Source: Halorubrum ezzemoulense DSM 17463 (GTDB lineage Archaea > Halobacteriota > Halobacteria > Halobacteriales > Haloferacaceae). From it: DNA of 34,196 nt. A program made the translations under genes and the position numbers. The stretch is from assembly GCF_002114285.1 (NCBI RefSeq), contig NZ_NEDJ01000036.1, positions 1 to 34,196 on the forward strand, written 5' to 3'. Shown here piece by piece: positions 25,089 through 32,593 of this stretch. The notes under the pieces were generated by a model. The model saw only the letters and a program-made list of their open reading frames with translations, had not been told where the DNA came from and ran no database searches. How positions within the stretch are numbered: the first letter of the stretch is position 1; each line of letters begins with the position of its first letter.

Positions 25089-25091
25089 CCG

Positions 25092-25802
25092 ATGGCAGAC
25101 GAACTGGAAGACATCAGCGGTGTCGGTCCCTCGAAGGCGGACGCGCTTCGCGAGGCCGGCTACGAGACGGTCGAGGACGGGAAGGCCGCCTCCCAGTCGG
25201 CGCTCTCCGAGGTCGACGGCGTCGGCAACGCGCTCGCAGCGCGTGTCAAGGCCGACGTCGGCGGGCTGGAGGTCGACGAGGAGGCGGACGCGGAGATCGA
25301 AGACGAGACCGACGAGGAGGAGCCGGTCGACGAGGCCGAGGAGTCCGAGACGGTCGAGACGGAGCGTCGGCCCCGCGGTCACGCCGACAAGACGCCGGAA
25401 CTGGACGACGAGACCGCTCGCGCGCTCGCACAGAAGCACCGCGAGGGGAAACCGCAGTTCAACCGGCAGGACTACCACAAGAAAAAGCGGATCCCGACGT
25501 CGTGGCGCAAGCCGCGCGGCGGGCTCTCCAAGCAGCGCCGTCGCATGAAGTCGAAGGGGCCGGTCGTCGAGGCCGGCTTCCGCTCGCCGACGGCGTCGCG
25601 CGACCTACACCCGAGCGGCTTCGAGGAGGTCCGCGTTCACAACACGGACGATCTTGAGGGCGTCGACGGCGACACGCAGGCGGTGCGGATCGCCTCGAAG
25701 GTCGGCGGTCGAAAGCGCGAACTGATCGAAGACGAGGCGGAGGAGCGCGGCATTCGCGTGCTGAACCCGACCTACGTCGAAGTGGAGGTCGACGATGAGT
25801 GA
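25092..25802 (+). CDS. rpl32e: Large ribosomal subunit protein eL32 with N-terminal helix-hairpin-helix extension
   Basis: 236 residues. The C-terminal 130 residues are the archaeal/eukaryotic L32e core ([45 protein letters not shown]). The N-terminal 60 residues have two helix-hairpin-helix-like motifs ([20 protein letters not shown] and [20 protein letters not shown]), joined by an acidic linker to the core. Haloarchaeal L32e proteins carry such an extension, so this is expected. GGAGGTG lies 8 nt before the ATG. The end overlaps rpl19e by eight bases. Confidence 0.97.
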   Translation: MADELEDISGVGPSKADALREAGYETVEDGKAASQSALSEVDGVGNALAARVKADVGGLEVDEEADAEIEDETDEEEPVDEAEESETVETERRPRGHADKTPELDDETARALAQKHREGKPQFNRQDYHKKKRIPTSWRKPRGGLSKQRRRMKSKGPVVEAGFRSPTASRDLHPSGFEEVRVHNTDDLEGVDGDTQAVRIASKVGGRKRELIEDEAEERGIRVLNPTYVEVEVDDE

Positions 25803-26256
25803 TCTGAAGGCGCAGAAACGGCTCGCAGCGGACGAGCTCGACGTCGGCAAGGGCCGCGTCTGGCTCGACCCCGAGGCACAGGAAGAGATCGAGGACGCCA
25901 TCACCCGCGAGGACGTCCGCGAGCTCATCGAACAGGGAACGATCCGCGCGAAGGACGCGAAGACGAACTCGCGCGGTCGCGCCCGCGAGCGCGCCGACAA
26001 GCGCTCGTACGGGCATCAGTCGGGCGCCGGCTCCCGCAAGGGTCGCTCCGGCGCGCGACAGGACACGAAAGACGACTGGAAGGCGCGCATCCGCGCACAG
26101 CGGGCCCGCCTGAAGGAGCTTCGCGACGACGAAGACGTGCTCGACGCCTCCGAGTACCGCACGCTGTACAACAAAGCGAGCGGGGGAGACTTCGAGGACG
26201 TCGCCCGTCTCGAGGCGTTCATCGAGACGCAGTACGGTTACGAGGTGACGGACTAA
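25795..26256 (+). CDS. rpl19e: Large ribosomal subunit protein eL19
   Basis: 153 residues, an all-helical, very basic rRNA binder that reaches toward the small subunit. [23 protein letters not shown] opens it, followed by [22 protein letters not shown] and the basic [18 protein letters not shown] segment, then [24 protein letters not shown] at 25784-25789 precedes the ATG. Overlaps rpl32e by eight bases and rpl18 by one. Confidence 0.97.
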   Translation: MSDLKAQKRLAADELDVGKGRVWLDPEAQEEIEDAITREDVRELIEQGTIRAKDAKTNSRGRARERADKRSYGHQSGAGSRKGRSGARQDTKDDWKARIRAQRARLKELRDDEDVLDASEYRTLYNKASGGDFEDVARLEAFIETQYGYEVTD

Positions 26257-26813
26257 TGGCGACAGGACCACGATACAAGGTGCCGATGCGGCGCCGCCGC
26301 GAGGTCCGGACGGATTACCATCAGAGGTTGCGCCTGCTGAAATCGGGCAAGCCTCGCCTGGTCGCTCGGGTGAGCAACGCTCACGTCAGGGCGCAGCTGG
26401 TGACCCCCGGATCCGACGGCGACGAGACCCACGCGGCCGCCTCCAGCGAGGAGCTCGGCGAGTACGGCTGGGACGCCCCCACGGGCAACCTCCCCAGCGC
26501 GTACCTCACCGGGTACCTCGCGGGCGCTCGCGCCGTCGACGCCGGCCTCGACGAGGCCGTCCTCGACATCGGGCTCAACACGGCGACGCCCGGCAACAAG
26601 ACGTTCGCGGTACAGGAAGGAGCGATTGACGCGGGCCTCGAGATCCCGCACAACGACGACGTGCTGGCCGACTGGTCGCGCACGCGCGGCGAACACATCG
26701 CCGACTACGCCGAGCAGCTCGACGAGCCGCTGTACAGCGGCGCGTTCGACGCCAGCGAGCTACCCGAGCACTTCGACGACGTGCTCGCGACAATCCAGGA
26801 GGACCATGAGTAG
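26256..26813 (+). CDS. rpl18: Large ribosomal subunit protein uL18
   Basis: 185 residues. A 5S rRNA-binding protein of the central protuberance. [20 protein letters not shown] and [20 protein letters not shown] open the protein; [21 protein letters not shown] and [20 protein letters not shown] follow, then the C-terminal archaeal helix. GAGGTGA at 26242-26248 precedes the start. The end overlaps rps5 by eight bases, with GGAGG at 26798-26802 serving rps5. Confidence 0.97.
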   Translation: MATGPRYKVPMRRRREVRTDYHQRLRLLKSGKPRLVARVSNAHVRAQLVTPGSDGDETHAAASSEELGEYGWDAPTGNLPSAYLTGYLAGARAVDAGLDEAVLDIGLNTATPGNKTFAVQEGAIDAGLEIPHNDDVLADWSRTRGEHIADYAEQLDEPLYSGAFDASELPEHFDDVLATIQEDHE

Positions 26814-27453
26814 ACACAACGACGGCTGGGAACCGCGGACGCGACTCGGCCGCAAGGTACAGGACGGCGACATCACGTCGATGGAACAGGCGCTCCAGTC
26901 CGGGCTCCCGCTGAAGGAGGCCGAGATCGTCGACCAGCTCCTCCCGGGGCTCGAAGACGAGGTGCTGGACATCAACATGGTCCAGCGCATGACCGACTCC
27001 GGCCGCCGCGTGAAGTTCCGTTGCGTGGTCGCCGTGGGCAACCGCGACGGCTACCTCGGCTACGCGCAGGCCCGCGACGACCAGGTCGGCGGCGCGATCC
27101 AGAAGGCGATCGACGTCGCGAAGCTGAACATCATCTCGGTGGACCGCGGCTCCGGGTCCTGGGAGGACCAGCCCGGCGGCACCAACTCCCTGACCCGCAC
27201 GGCGAAGGGCAAGGCCGGCTCCGTCACCGTCGAGATCAAGCCCGCCCCGCAGGGGCTGGGCCTCGCGGCCGCGGAGACGGTCCGCAACATCCTAGAGCTC
27301 GCCGGCGTCGAGGACGCCTGGACGAACTCCGACGGCAACACGCGCACGACGGTGAACCTCGCGAAGGCGACGTTCAACGCGCTGGAGAACGCGGCGCAGT
27401 CCCGTACGCCCCAGCACGCGCGCGAAGTCCACTACGACGAGGTGAGCGAGTGA
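26806..27453 (+). CDS. rps5: Small ribosomal subunit protein uS5
   Basis: 215 residues. Part of the mRNA entry pore and decoding fidelity site. An N-terminal archaeal segment ([20 protein letters not shown]) precedes the dsRBD-like S5 domain [21 protein letters not shown], the loop [15 protein letters not shown] and the C-terminal [20 protein letters not shown]. The ATG at 26806 is internal to the end of rpl18 and follows GGAGG closely. The stop overlaps rpl30 by one base. Confidence 0.97.
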   Translation: MSRHNDGWEPRTRLGRKVQDGDITSMEQALQSGLPLKEAEIVDQLLPGLEDEVLDINMVQRMTDSGRRVKFRCVVAVGNRDGYLGYAQARDDQVGGAIQKAIDVAKLNIISVDRGSGSWEDQPGGTNSLTRTAKGKAGSVTVEIKPAPQGLGLAAAETVRNILELAGVEDAWTNSDGNTRTTVNLAKATFNALENAAQSRTPQHAREVHYDEVSE

Positions 27454-27917
27454 TGCAGGCGATCGTTCAGCTCCGCGGCGAGGTTAATCTCGGGTCCGGC
27501 GTCGAGGACACGCTCGACATGCTGAACGTCGGGCGCGTCAACCATGCGACGCTCGTCCCCGAGACGGACTCGTACAGCGGCATGATCGCGAAGGTCAACG
27601 ATGTCGTCGCGTTCGGGGAACCGAGCGTCGAGGCCGTCGCGCGAACGATCGCGCGGCGCGGCGAGCCGCTCGAAGGCTCGGCCGACGTCGACGACGAGTG
27701 GATCGACGACAACACCGACTACGCCGACCTGGAGGCGCTGGCCGAGGCGCTCGTCGACGAGGAGACCACGCTGCGCGAGCAGGGTCTCTCGCCGACGCTG
27801 CGGCTCCACGCCCCCCGCGGCGGTCACGAGGGCATCAAACACCCCGTGATCGAGGGCGGCGAACTCGGGAAACACACCACCGAGGAGATCGACAGTCTCC
27901 TGGAGGCGATGCGATGA
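27453..27917 (+). CDS. rpl30: Large ribosomal subunit protein uL30
   Basis: 154 residues, the archaeal/eukaryotic long form. QAIVQLRGEVNLGSGVEDTL, DMLNVGRVNHATLVPETDSY and the C-terminal LRLHAPRGGHEGIKHPVIEG are diagnostic. The first codon overlaps the rps5 TGA (TGATG). Its 3' end contains GGAGG at 27902-27906 for rpl15, which overlaps by four bases. Confidence 0.97.
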   Translation: MQAIVQLRGEVNLGSGVEDTLDMLNVGRVNHATLVPETDSYSGMIAKVNDVVAFGEPSVEAVARTIARRGEPLEGSADVDDEWIDDNTDYADLEALAEALVDEETTLREQGLSPTLRLHAPRGGHEGIKHPVIEGGELGKHTTEEIDSLLEAMR

Positions 27918-28411
27918 CGAGCAAGAAACGACGACAGCGCGGCTCTCGGACGCACGGCGGCGGTACGCACAAGAACCGGCGCGGCGCCGGGCATCGCGGC
28001 GGTCGCGGCGCGGCCGGTCGCGCGAAACACGAGTACCACAACTACGGTCCGCTCGGCAAGCACGGGTTCAAGCGCCCCGAGGACGCTCAGACGGAGGTCC
28101 TCGAAGTGAAGATCCAGAAGCTCGACGAGGACGCGGCGCTGTACGCCGCGGACGGTCTCGCCGAGGAGGACGGCGACGCGTACGTCTTCGACGCGCGCGA
28201 CGTCGTTGAGGACGGCCACGAGGCTGACGTGGTGAAGGTGCTCGGCGGCGGGCAGGTCCGCCGCGAACTCCGCGTCACGGCCGACGCGTTCACCACCGGT
28301 GCGGTCGAGCTCATCGAGGAGGCGGGCGGCGAGGCGACGCTCTCCGAGCGCGCCGAAGAGCCCGCTGACGAACCGGAAAACACTTCCGACGACGAGAACG
28401 ACGAGGCGTAA
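27914..28411 (+). CDS. rpl15: Large ribosomal subunit protein uL15
   Basis: 165 residues. The Gly/Arg/His-rich N-terminus (SKKRRQRGSRTHGGGTHKNR, RGAGHRGGRGAAGRAKH) threads through 23S rRNA; the C-terminal globular domain includes KVLGGGQVRRELRVTADAFT. It ends in an acidic Glu/Asp tail of about 25 residues, a halophile feature. One base separates its stop from secY. Confidence 0.97.
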   Translation: MTSKKRRQRGSRTHGGGTHKNRRGAGHRGGRGAAGRAKHEYHNYGPLGKHGFKRPEDAQTEVLEVKIQKLDEDAALYAADGLAEEDGDAYVFDARDVVEDGHEADVVKVLGGGQVRRELRVTADAFTTGAVELIEEAGGEATLSERAEEPADEPENTSDDENDEA

Positions 28412-28412
28412 C

Positions 28413-29894
28413 ATGAGCTGGAAGGAGGCCGCCGAACCGGTGCTCTCGCGGATGCCCGTCGTGGAGCGGCCCGCGGGACACGTCCCGTTCAGACGGAAGC
28501 TTACGTGGACGGCCGGAATCCTGATCGTCTACTTCTTCCTGACCAACATCAACCCGTTCGGGTTGGCCGTCGGGCAGGGGTCGGACTTCTTCGGGCAGTT
28601 CCGGTCGGTGCTCGCCGGGTCGTCCGGGTCGCTGCTACAGGTCGGTATCGGACCGATCGTCACGGCGTCCATCGTCCTCCAGCTGTTGGGCGGTGCGAAC
28701 CTCCTCGGGCTCGACACCGAGAACGACCCGCGCGACCAGGTCCTCTATCAGGGCCTCCAGAAGCTGCTGGTGATCATCGTCTCCGCCCTCACGGCGGCGC
28801 CGATGGTGTTCACCGGGGGGTTCCTCCCCGCGGACGACGCGGTCGCGAGCGCGCTCGGCATCGGGACGTTCGGCGTTCAGGTGCTGATCTTCGCGCAGAT
28901 CTTCGTCGGCGGCATCCTCAGCCTGTTCATGGACGAGATCGTGAGCAAGTGGGGCGTCGGCTCCGGCGTCGGGCTGTTCATCATCGCGTCGGTGAGCCAG
29001 CAGATCGTCGGCGGCTTCTTCAGCTTCTCCGCACTCGGCGCCTCCGGCTTCTTCGCGAGCTGGTACGGCGTCATCTTCGGCGACGTGCCGGTGTCGATGT
29101 CGCCGTTCACGGCGGAGGGGCTCCAGAATCTCCTCTTCGATCCGGGGAACATTCTGGCGCTTTTCACCACGGTGTTCATCTTCGGGATCGTCGTGTACGC
29201 GGAGTCGGTCCGCGTCGAGATCCCGCTGTCGCACGCCCGCGTGAAGGGCGCCCGTGGACGCTTCCCGGTGAAGCTCATCTACGCGTCCGTCCTCCCGATG
29301 ATCCTCGTTCGCGCGCTGCAGGCGAACATCCAGTTCCTCGGCCAGATCCTCTCCTCGCAGTGGGCGGGGATGCCGGCAATACTCGGGACCTACAGCGAGC
29401 AGGGGCAGCCCATCGGCGGGCTGTTCTACTACCTGAACCCGATTCAGAGCCGGGGGCAGTGGATGTGGTTCCTCGGTGAGATACCGGCGTCCGTCGAGCC
29501 GTGGATGATCGCGATCCGGCTCGCGATCGACCTCGCGTTCATGATCGTCGGCGGCGCCATCTTCGCGATCTTCTGGGTCGAGACTACCGGCATGGGGCCG
29601 GAGGCGACCGCGAAACAGATCCAGAACTCCGGGATGCAGATCCCCGGGTTCCGCCGGAACCCGCAGGTCGTCGAGAAGGTCATGGAGCGGTACATCCCGC
29701 AGGTGACCGTCATCGGCGGCGCCCTCGTCGGGCTGCTCGCCGTGATGGCGAACCTGCTCGGCACCATCGGGCAGGTCTCCGGCACCGGGCTACTGCTTGC
29801 GGTCTCTATCACGTACAAGCTGTACGAGGAGATCGCCGAAGAGCAGCTCATGGAGATGCACCCGATGATGCGCCAGATGTTCGGCAACGAGTAG
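28413..29894 (+). CDS. secY: Protein translocase channel subunit SecY
   Basis: 493-residue polytopic membrane protein, the pore of the SecYE-beta translocon that exports unfolded proteins and inserts membrane proteins. About ten helices. The start is MSWKEAAEPVLSRMPVVERP, followed by the plug region near GSSGSLLQVGIGPIVTASIVLQLLGG (read in parts), GVGSGVGLFIIASV in the lateral-gate area, the cytoplasmic loop VEIPLSHARVKGARGRFPVKL, and GFRRNPQVVEKVMERYIP, the second ribosome/SRP-receptor contact loop. Last gene of the operon. Unlike in many haloarchaea, adenylate kinase does not follow; the next 500 bp hold only a decayed frame. Confidence 0.97.
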   Translation: MSWKEAAEPVLSRMPVVERPAGHVPFRRKLTWTAGILIVYFFLTNINPFGLAVGQGSDFFGQFRSVLAGSSGSLLQVGIGPIVTASIVLQLLGGANLLGLDTENDPRDQVLYQGLQKLLVIIVSALTAAPMVFTGGFLPADDAVASALGIGTFGVQVLIFAQIFVGGILSLFMDEIVSKWGVGSGVGLFIIASVSQQIVGGFFSFSALGASGFFASWYGVIFGDVPVSMSPFTAEGLQNLLFDPGNILALFTTVFIFGIVVYAESVRVEIPLSHARVKGARGRFPVKLIYASVLPMILVRALQANIQFLGQILSSQWAGMPAILGTYSEQGQPIGGLFYYLNPIQSRGQWMWFLGEIPASVEPWMIAIRLAIDLAFMIVGGAIFAIFWVETTGMGPEATAKQIQNSGMQIPGFRRNPQVVEKVMERYIPQVTVIGGALVGLLAVMANLLGTIGQVSGTGLLLAVSITYKLYEEIAEEQLMEMHPMMRQMFGNE

Positions 29895-30224
29895 CGAACA
29901 TCCACTCCTTTCCGTTCTTCTTCGACCCTGAGCGACTGCGTCGTACTCAGCAGTCTCCTACCGGTGGGAGTCGAAGTGACCGACTCGGACGGCTTCTTCG
30001 AGCAACTCGACGAGACCGAGGCGATCGCCGACGATTAACCAGAATCTATCGAAACACCGGTCGAACAGACGGAAGCCGACGCCCCCCGCGCGGATGCGGA
30101 TACAACGGCCGGCTCAACGTTCACCGAGCCACGACGACGTACGGGTACCTCCGGTACATCGCCAGCTGTCGATTCCGTCGGTGTAAATTCAAACGACACA
30201 GTATCGCGCCGAGTCGGTTCCTGA
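29895..30224 (+). pseudogene. Decayed reading frame after secY
   Basis: The frame of secY continues open past its TAG and from about 29924 reads as ordinary protein (STLSDCVVLSSLLPVGVEVT then DSDGFFEQLDETEAIADD) up to TAA at 30036. Directly after that stop, in the same frame, the text again looks like haloarchaeal protein (PESIETPVEQTEADAPRADA, TTAGSTFTEP) until TGA at 30222. No start codon, promoter or known domain is evident. A single base change (TAA to TTA) would join the two parts. I read it as the 3' remnant of a lost gene; chance openness in GC-rich DNA is the alternative. Base composition is less GC-rich than the operon. Confidence 0.35.
29905..29923 (+). terminator. Possible T-rich terminator after secY
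   Basis: Pyrimidine-rich, T-enriched tract 11-29 nt after the secY stop. Archaeal intrinsic termination uses T-rich stretches on the coding strand, but this tract is interrupted by C and G, so the call is weak. Confidence 0.3.
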
Positions 30225-30405
30225 CGCTTCGCGTCGACAACGGATCGAGAACTCGGCGTTAGGGGAGCGACCGGTCGGGTTCGGCCGCTATCGCCCGCGA
30301 CTTCCGAGGCGTGACCAGATCGGGTTGTTCCGGCTGGTCGCCTTTCGCTCGGAGACGCACCGCTCGGCTCGATCCCACCGAGACCGCCGGCCGCGGTCGC
30401 CCCGG
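30225..30405. other. Spacer with no recognised feature
   Basis: Sequence between the decayed frame and the end of the minus-strand repeat-protein gene. I see no promoter, RNA gene or conserved protein here; frames in it are short and Arg-rich. Confidence 0.5.
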
Positions 30406-31164
30406 CTATACGGCGTCGGACCGATCGCTCGCAGCGGCTTCGTCCGCCGCGTCCTCTTCGTCGTCGCTCATCTCCTCGGCGGCTTCTTCGACCTTTTCTT
30501 CGACGGTTTTCTCCACCGTCTCTTCGACCTTCTCGCCGACGGTTTCTTCGACGGTTTTCTCCACCGTCTCTTCGACTTTCTCGCCGACGGTTTCTTCGAC
30601 GGTCTTCTCTACCGTCTCTTCGACTTTCTCGCCGACGGTCTCCTCGACGGTCTTCTCTACCGTCTCGCCCACGGTCTCTTCGACCTTGCCCGAGACCTCC
30701 TCGCTGACCGTGTCGCTGACGTCGTCGGCGACCTCGCCGACCTCCTTGTTGACGGTCTCGCCGACGCTCTTCTCGACCTCCTTGCTCACGGTCTCCTCCA
30801 CCTTCTCGCCGACCGTCTCCTCGACGGTCTTCTCGACCTCCTTGCTCACCGTTTCGCCGACGGTCTTCTCGACCTCCTTGTTGACCGTCTCACCGACGGT
30901 CTTCTCGACCTCCTTGTCGACGGTCTCGCCGACGCTCTCTTCGACCTGTTTCCCGACCTGGTCGGCGACCTCGCGCGTCATCCAGTCCGGATCGAAGCGG
31001 GCCATCTTCCACACGACGTGGATCACGTACGACGCGAACACCCCGATCCCGAACGCGATCGCGACGTTGTTCACCTGCGTCGTCGCGATCAACACGATCG
31101 ACAGGACGATCAGCGCGCCGTACGCGATGTCGGTCGCCGCGTCTACCCGCGCCGGGCTTACCAT
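30406..31164 (-). CDS. Membrane-anchored tetrad-repeat protein, function unknown
   Basis: 252 residues. The N-terminus has two membrane segments (about 13-29 and 34-52: AYGALIVLSIVLIATT and VAIAFGIGVFASYVIHVVW) and a short WKMARFDPDWM stretch. From Val66 to residue 228 the protein is built almost entirely of four-residue units that each begin with Val, such as VGET, VNKE, VEKT, VEET and VGEK: 40 tetrads, broken once by a three-residue unit (VGE, 142-144). A 24-residue Asp/Glu/Ala tail closes it. Very high Glu and Lys content predicts a long helix outside or inside the membrane. The ATG at 31164 overlaps the stop of an upstream 21-codon ORF. No database family is known to me beyond a loose likeness to apolipoprotein-type helical repeats. 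An expressed gene is likely given the strict pattern and the promoter upstream of the micro-ORF. Confidence 0.8.
   Translation of the reverse strand: MVSPARVDAATDIAYGALIVLSIVLIATTQVNNVAIAFGIGVFASYVIHVVWKMARFDPDWMTREVADQVGKQVEESVGETVDKEVEKTVGETVNKEVEKTVGETVSKEVEKTVEETVGEKVEETVSKEVEKSVGETVNKEVGEVADDVSDTVSEEVSGKVEETVGETVEKTVEETVGEKVEETVEKTVEETVGEKVEETVEKTVEETVGEKVEETVEKTVEEKVEEAAEEMSDDEEDAADEAAASDRSDAV
30502..30645. repeat. 48-bp tandem repeat, three units, inside the tetrad-repeat gene
   Basis: Three head-to-tail 48-bp units start at 30502, 30550 and 30598, differing at a few mostly synonymous positions; a partial fourth starts at 30646. Each encodes a 16-residue block of four tetrads (VEKT-VEET-VGEK-VEET order, minus strand). 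They are the most recent expansion within an older 12-bp periodic tract that runs to about 30969. Confidence 0.85.
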
Positions 31165-31223
31165 TCCCGGCCCTCCGTCTCCTCGTCGACCGCGCTCGCC
31201 CGCCGCGTGGGATATCCGTTCAT
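31158..31223 (-). CDS. Leaderless 21-codon micro-ORF coupled to the tetrad-repeat gene
   Basis: Starts ATG at 31223 (MNGYPTRRASAV...) and ends TAA at 31158. Its last codons overlap the ATG of the tetrad-repeat gene: GAATGGTAA contains both TGG-TAA and the next ATG. A CTTTTA element lies 28 nt upstream, so the transcript probably begins at this ATG, and ribosomes would terminate exactly where the downstream start lies. The peptide is polar and charged with no known family. It may be a translated leader that couples expression instead of a functional peptide. Confidence 0.5.
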   Translation of the reverse strand: MNGYPTRRASAVDEETEGREW

Positions 31224-31248
31224 ACGGTTACCTTGCGAGCCCGCGGCG

Positions 31249-31254
31249 TAAAAG
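31249..31254 (-). promoter_or_regulatory. TATA-like element for the micro-ORF and tetrad-repeat gene
   Basis: CTTTTA on the minus strand, centred about 28 nt upstream of the ATG at 31223. No element occurs at the right distance before the ATG at 31164, so this is the likely promoter for both. Confidence 0.55.
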
Positions 31255-31324
31255 CCTCCCTCGTTGGGCGTCCGCGCCCCGCGCCCGGAGATCCGGAGCG
31301 CACCCCCGGACCCGGAGCGCGACC

Positions 31325-31330
31325 CTTTTA
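31325..31330 (+). promoter_or_regulatory. TATA-like element of trm1
   Basis: CTTTTA about 26 nt upstream of the ATG at 31354; leaderless spacing. It faces away from the tetrad-repeat promoter in the same 130-bp divergent spacer. Confidence 0.55.
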
Positions 31331-31353
31331 GGCCGGATGGTCGAATCGAGCGT

Positions 31354-32484
31354 ATGGACATCGAAGAGGGCGGACTCACCGTCTCCGTCCCGGAGGCTCG
31401 CGACGGCGCCAGCAAGGGCACCGGCGGCGGCGTCTTCTTCAACCCGACGCAGGAGCTGAACCGCGACGTGACGGTCGCGACGCTGCGCGCCTACCGCGAC
31501 CGCGAACCGCGCGTCGCCTCGTACCTCGACGCGATGGCCGCCTCCGGGGTCAGGGGGGTCCGCGCCGCCGCGGAGGGGTATCGGGTCACCTGCGCCGACG
31601 TCGACGCGGACGCGGTCGAGCTCGCCGCCACGAACCTCGACGCCAACGGCCTCGACGGCGAGGCGGTCCACCGCGACGTCAACGCCCTCCTGTACGACGA
31701 GGGGCCGTTCGACGTCGTCGATCTGGACCCGTACGGCACACCGATCCCCTTCGCGGACGCCGCGTTCGCGAACGGGCGCAACCTGGTCTGCGTCACTGCC
31801 ACCGACACCGCGCCGCTGTGCGGCGCCCACCTCAACAGCGGGATCCGGAAGTACGGCGCGGTCCCGCGCAACACCGACTATCACCCCGAGATGGGGCTCC
31901 GAACGCTGATATCCGCCTTGGTGCGGACCGCCGCGCGCTACGACAAGGCGGCGACGCCGATCCTCTCGCACGTCTCCCGTCACTACGCGCGGACCTACCT
32001 CGAACTGGAGTCGGGCGCCCGCGCGGCCGACGACTGCCTCGACGGCGTGGGGTACGTCGACCACTGCGAGGACTGCCTCTGGCGCTCGGCGACGCCGGGG
32101 CACGTCGCCGACCCGGTCGACGCCTGCCCGGAGTGCGGGAGCGACCGCGTCCTCACGGCCGGTCCGATCTGGCTCGGCCCGGTCGCGGACGCCGACTTCG
32201 CGCGCGCCGTCCGCCGCGAGGTGACGGACGACATGGGCGAGGCGAAGCGTGCGCGCAAGCTGCTCGGGACGGTCGCTCGCGAACTCGACACCCCCACGCA
32301 CTACGACCAGCACCGGCTGTACAAGGAGTGGGGTGAGCCCGCGATCGGGATGGACGAGTTCGTCGAGCGCGTCCGCGGGGCCGGCCACGAGGCGAGCCGC
32401 GCGCACTACCGTGGCACGGCGGTGAAGAGCACGGCGTCGATCCCCGAGATGCGCGAGGCGGTCCTCGGCGACAACGCGGACTGA
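31354..32484 (+). CDS. trm1: tRNA (guanine26-N2)-dimethyltransferase Trm1
   Basis: 376-residue AdoMet-dependent enzyme that methylates guanine 26 at the junction of the D and anticodon stems of tRNA. Motifs: [21 protein letters not shown] (N-terminal), [15 protein letters not shown] and [16 protein letters not shown] (AdoMet site), [14 protein letters not shown] (catalytic DPPY-like), then [30 protein letters not shown] [13 protein letters not shown], and a zinc site with CEDC and CPEC pairs around residues 240-268. The C-terminal RHYRGT-like [12 protein letters not shown] motif is intact. Full length. Start chosen from the TATA element; the frame is open upstream but runs through the promoter. 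Confidence 0.96.
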   Translation: MDIEEGGLTVSVPEARDGASKGTGGGVFFNPTQELNRDVTVATLRAYRDREPRVASYLDAMAASGVRGVRAAAEGYRVTCADVDADAVELAATNLDANGLDGEAVHRDVNALLYDEGPFDVVDLDPYGTPIPFADAAFANGRNLVCVTATDTAPLCGAHLNSGIRKYGAVPRNTDYHPEMGLRTLISALVRTAARYDKAATPILSHVSRHYARTYLELESGARAADDCLDGVGYVDHCEDCLWRSATPGHVADPVDACPECGSDRVLTAGPIWLGPVADADFARAVRREVTDDMGEAKRARKLLGTVARELDTPTHYDQHRLYKEWGEPAIGMDEFVERVRGAGHEASRAHYRGTAVKSTASIPEMREAVLGDNAD

Positions 32485-32563
32485 CGGGGCCGCGGCCGCG
32501 TTCGCTCCCGCCGCGAATTCCACCCCACGAGCGCCCGCCCGCGCCGCGCCCGGCACCCTCCCG

Positions 32564-32569
32564 CTTTTG
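32564..32569 (+). promoter_or_regulatory. TATA-like element of the BrkB/YihY gene
   Basis: CTTTTG about 27 nt upstream of the GTG at 32594. It overlaps an in-frame TTG at 32567, which is therefore unlikely to be the start. Confidence 0.45.
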
Positions 32570-32593
32570 TCGCGGTCGGTCGAAACGCGTGAC

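Noticed and set aside
25092..25280. Helix-hairpin-helix fusion on L32e as a new architecture
   Set aside because: Haloarchaeal L32e is known to carry this N-terminal extension.
30490..30970. CRISPR array
   Set aside because: Repeats are contiguous 12/48-bp units without unique spacers and keep a protein reading frame, so they are coding repeats.
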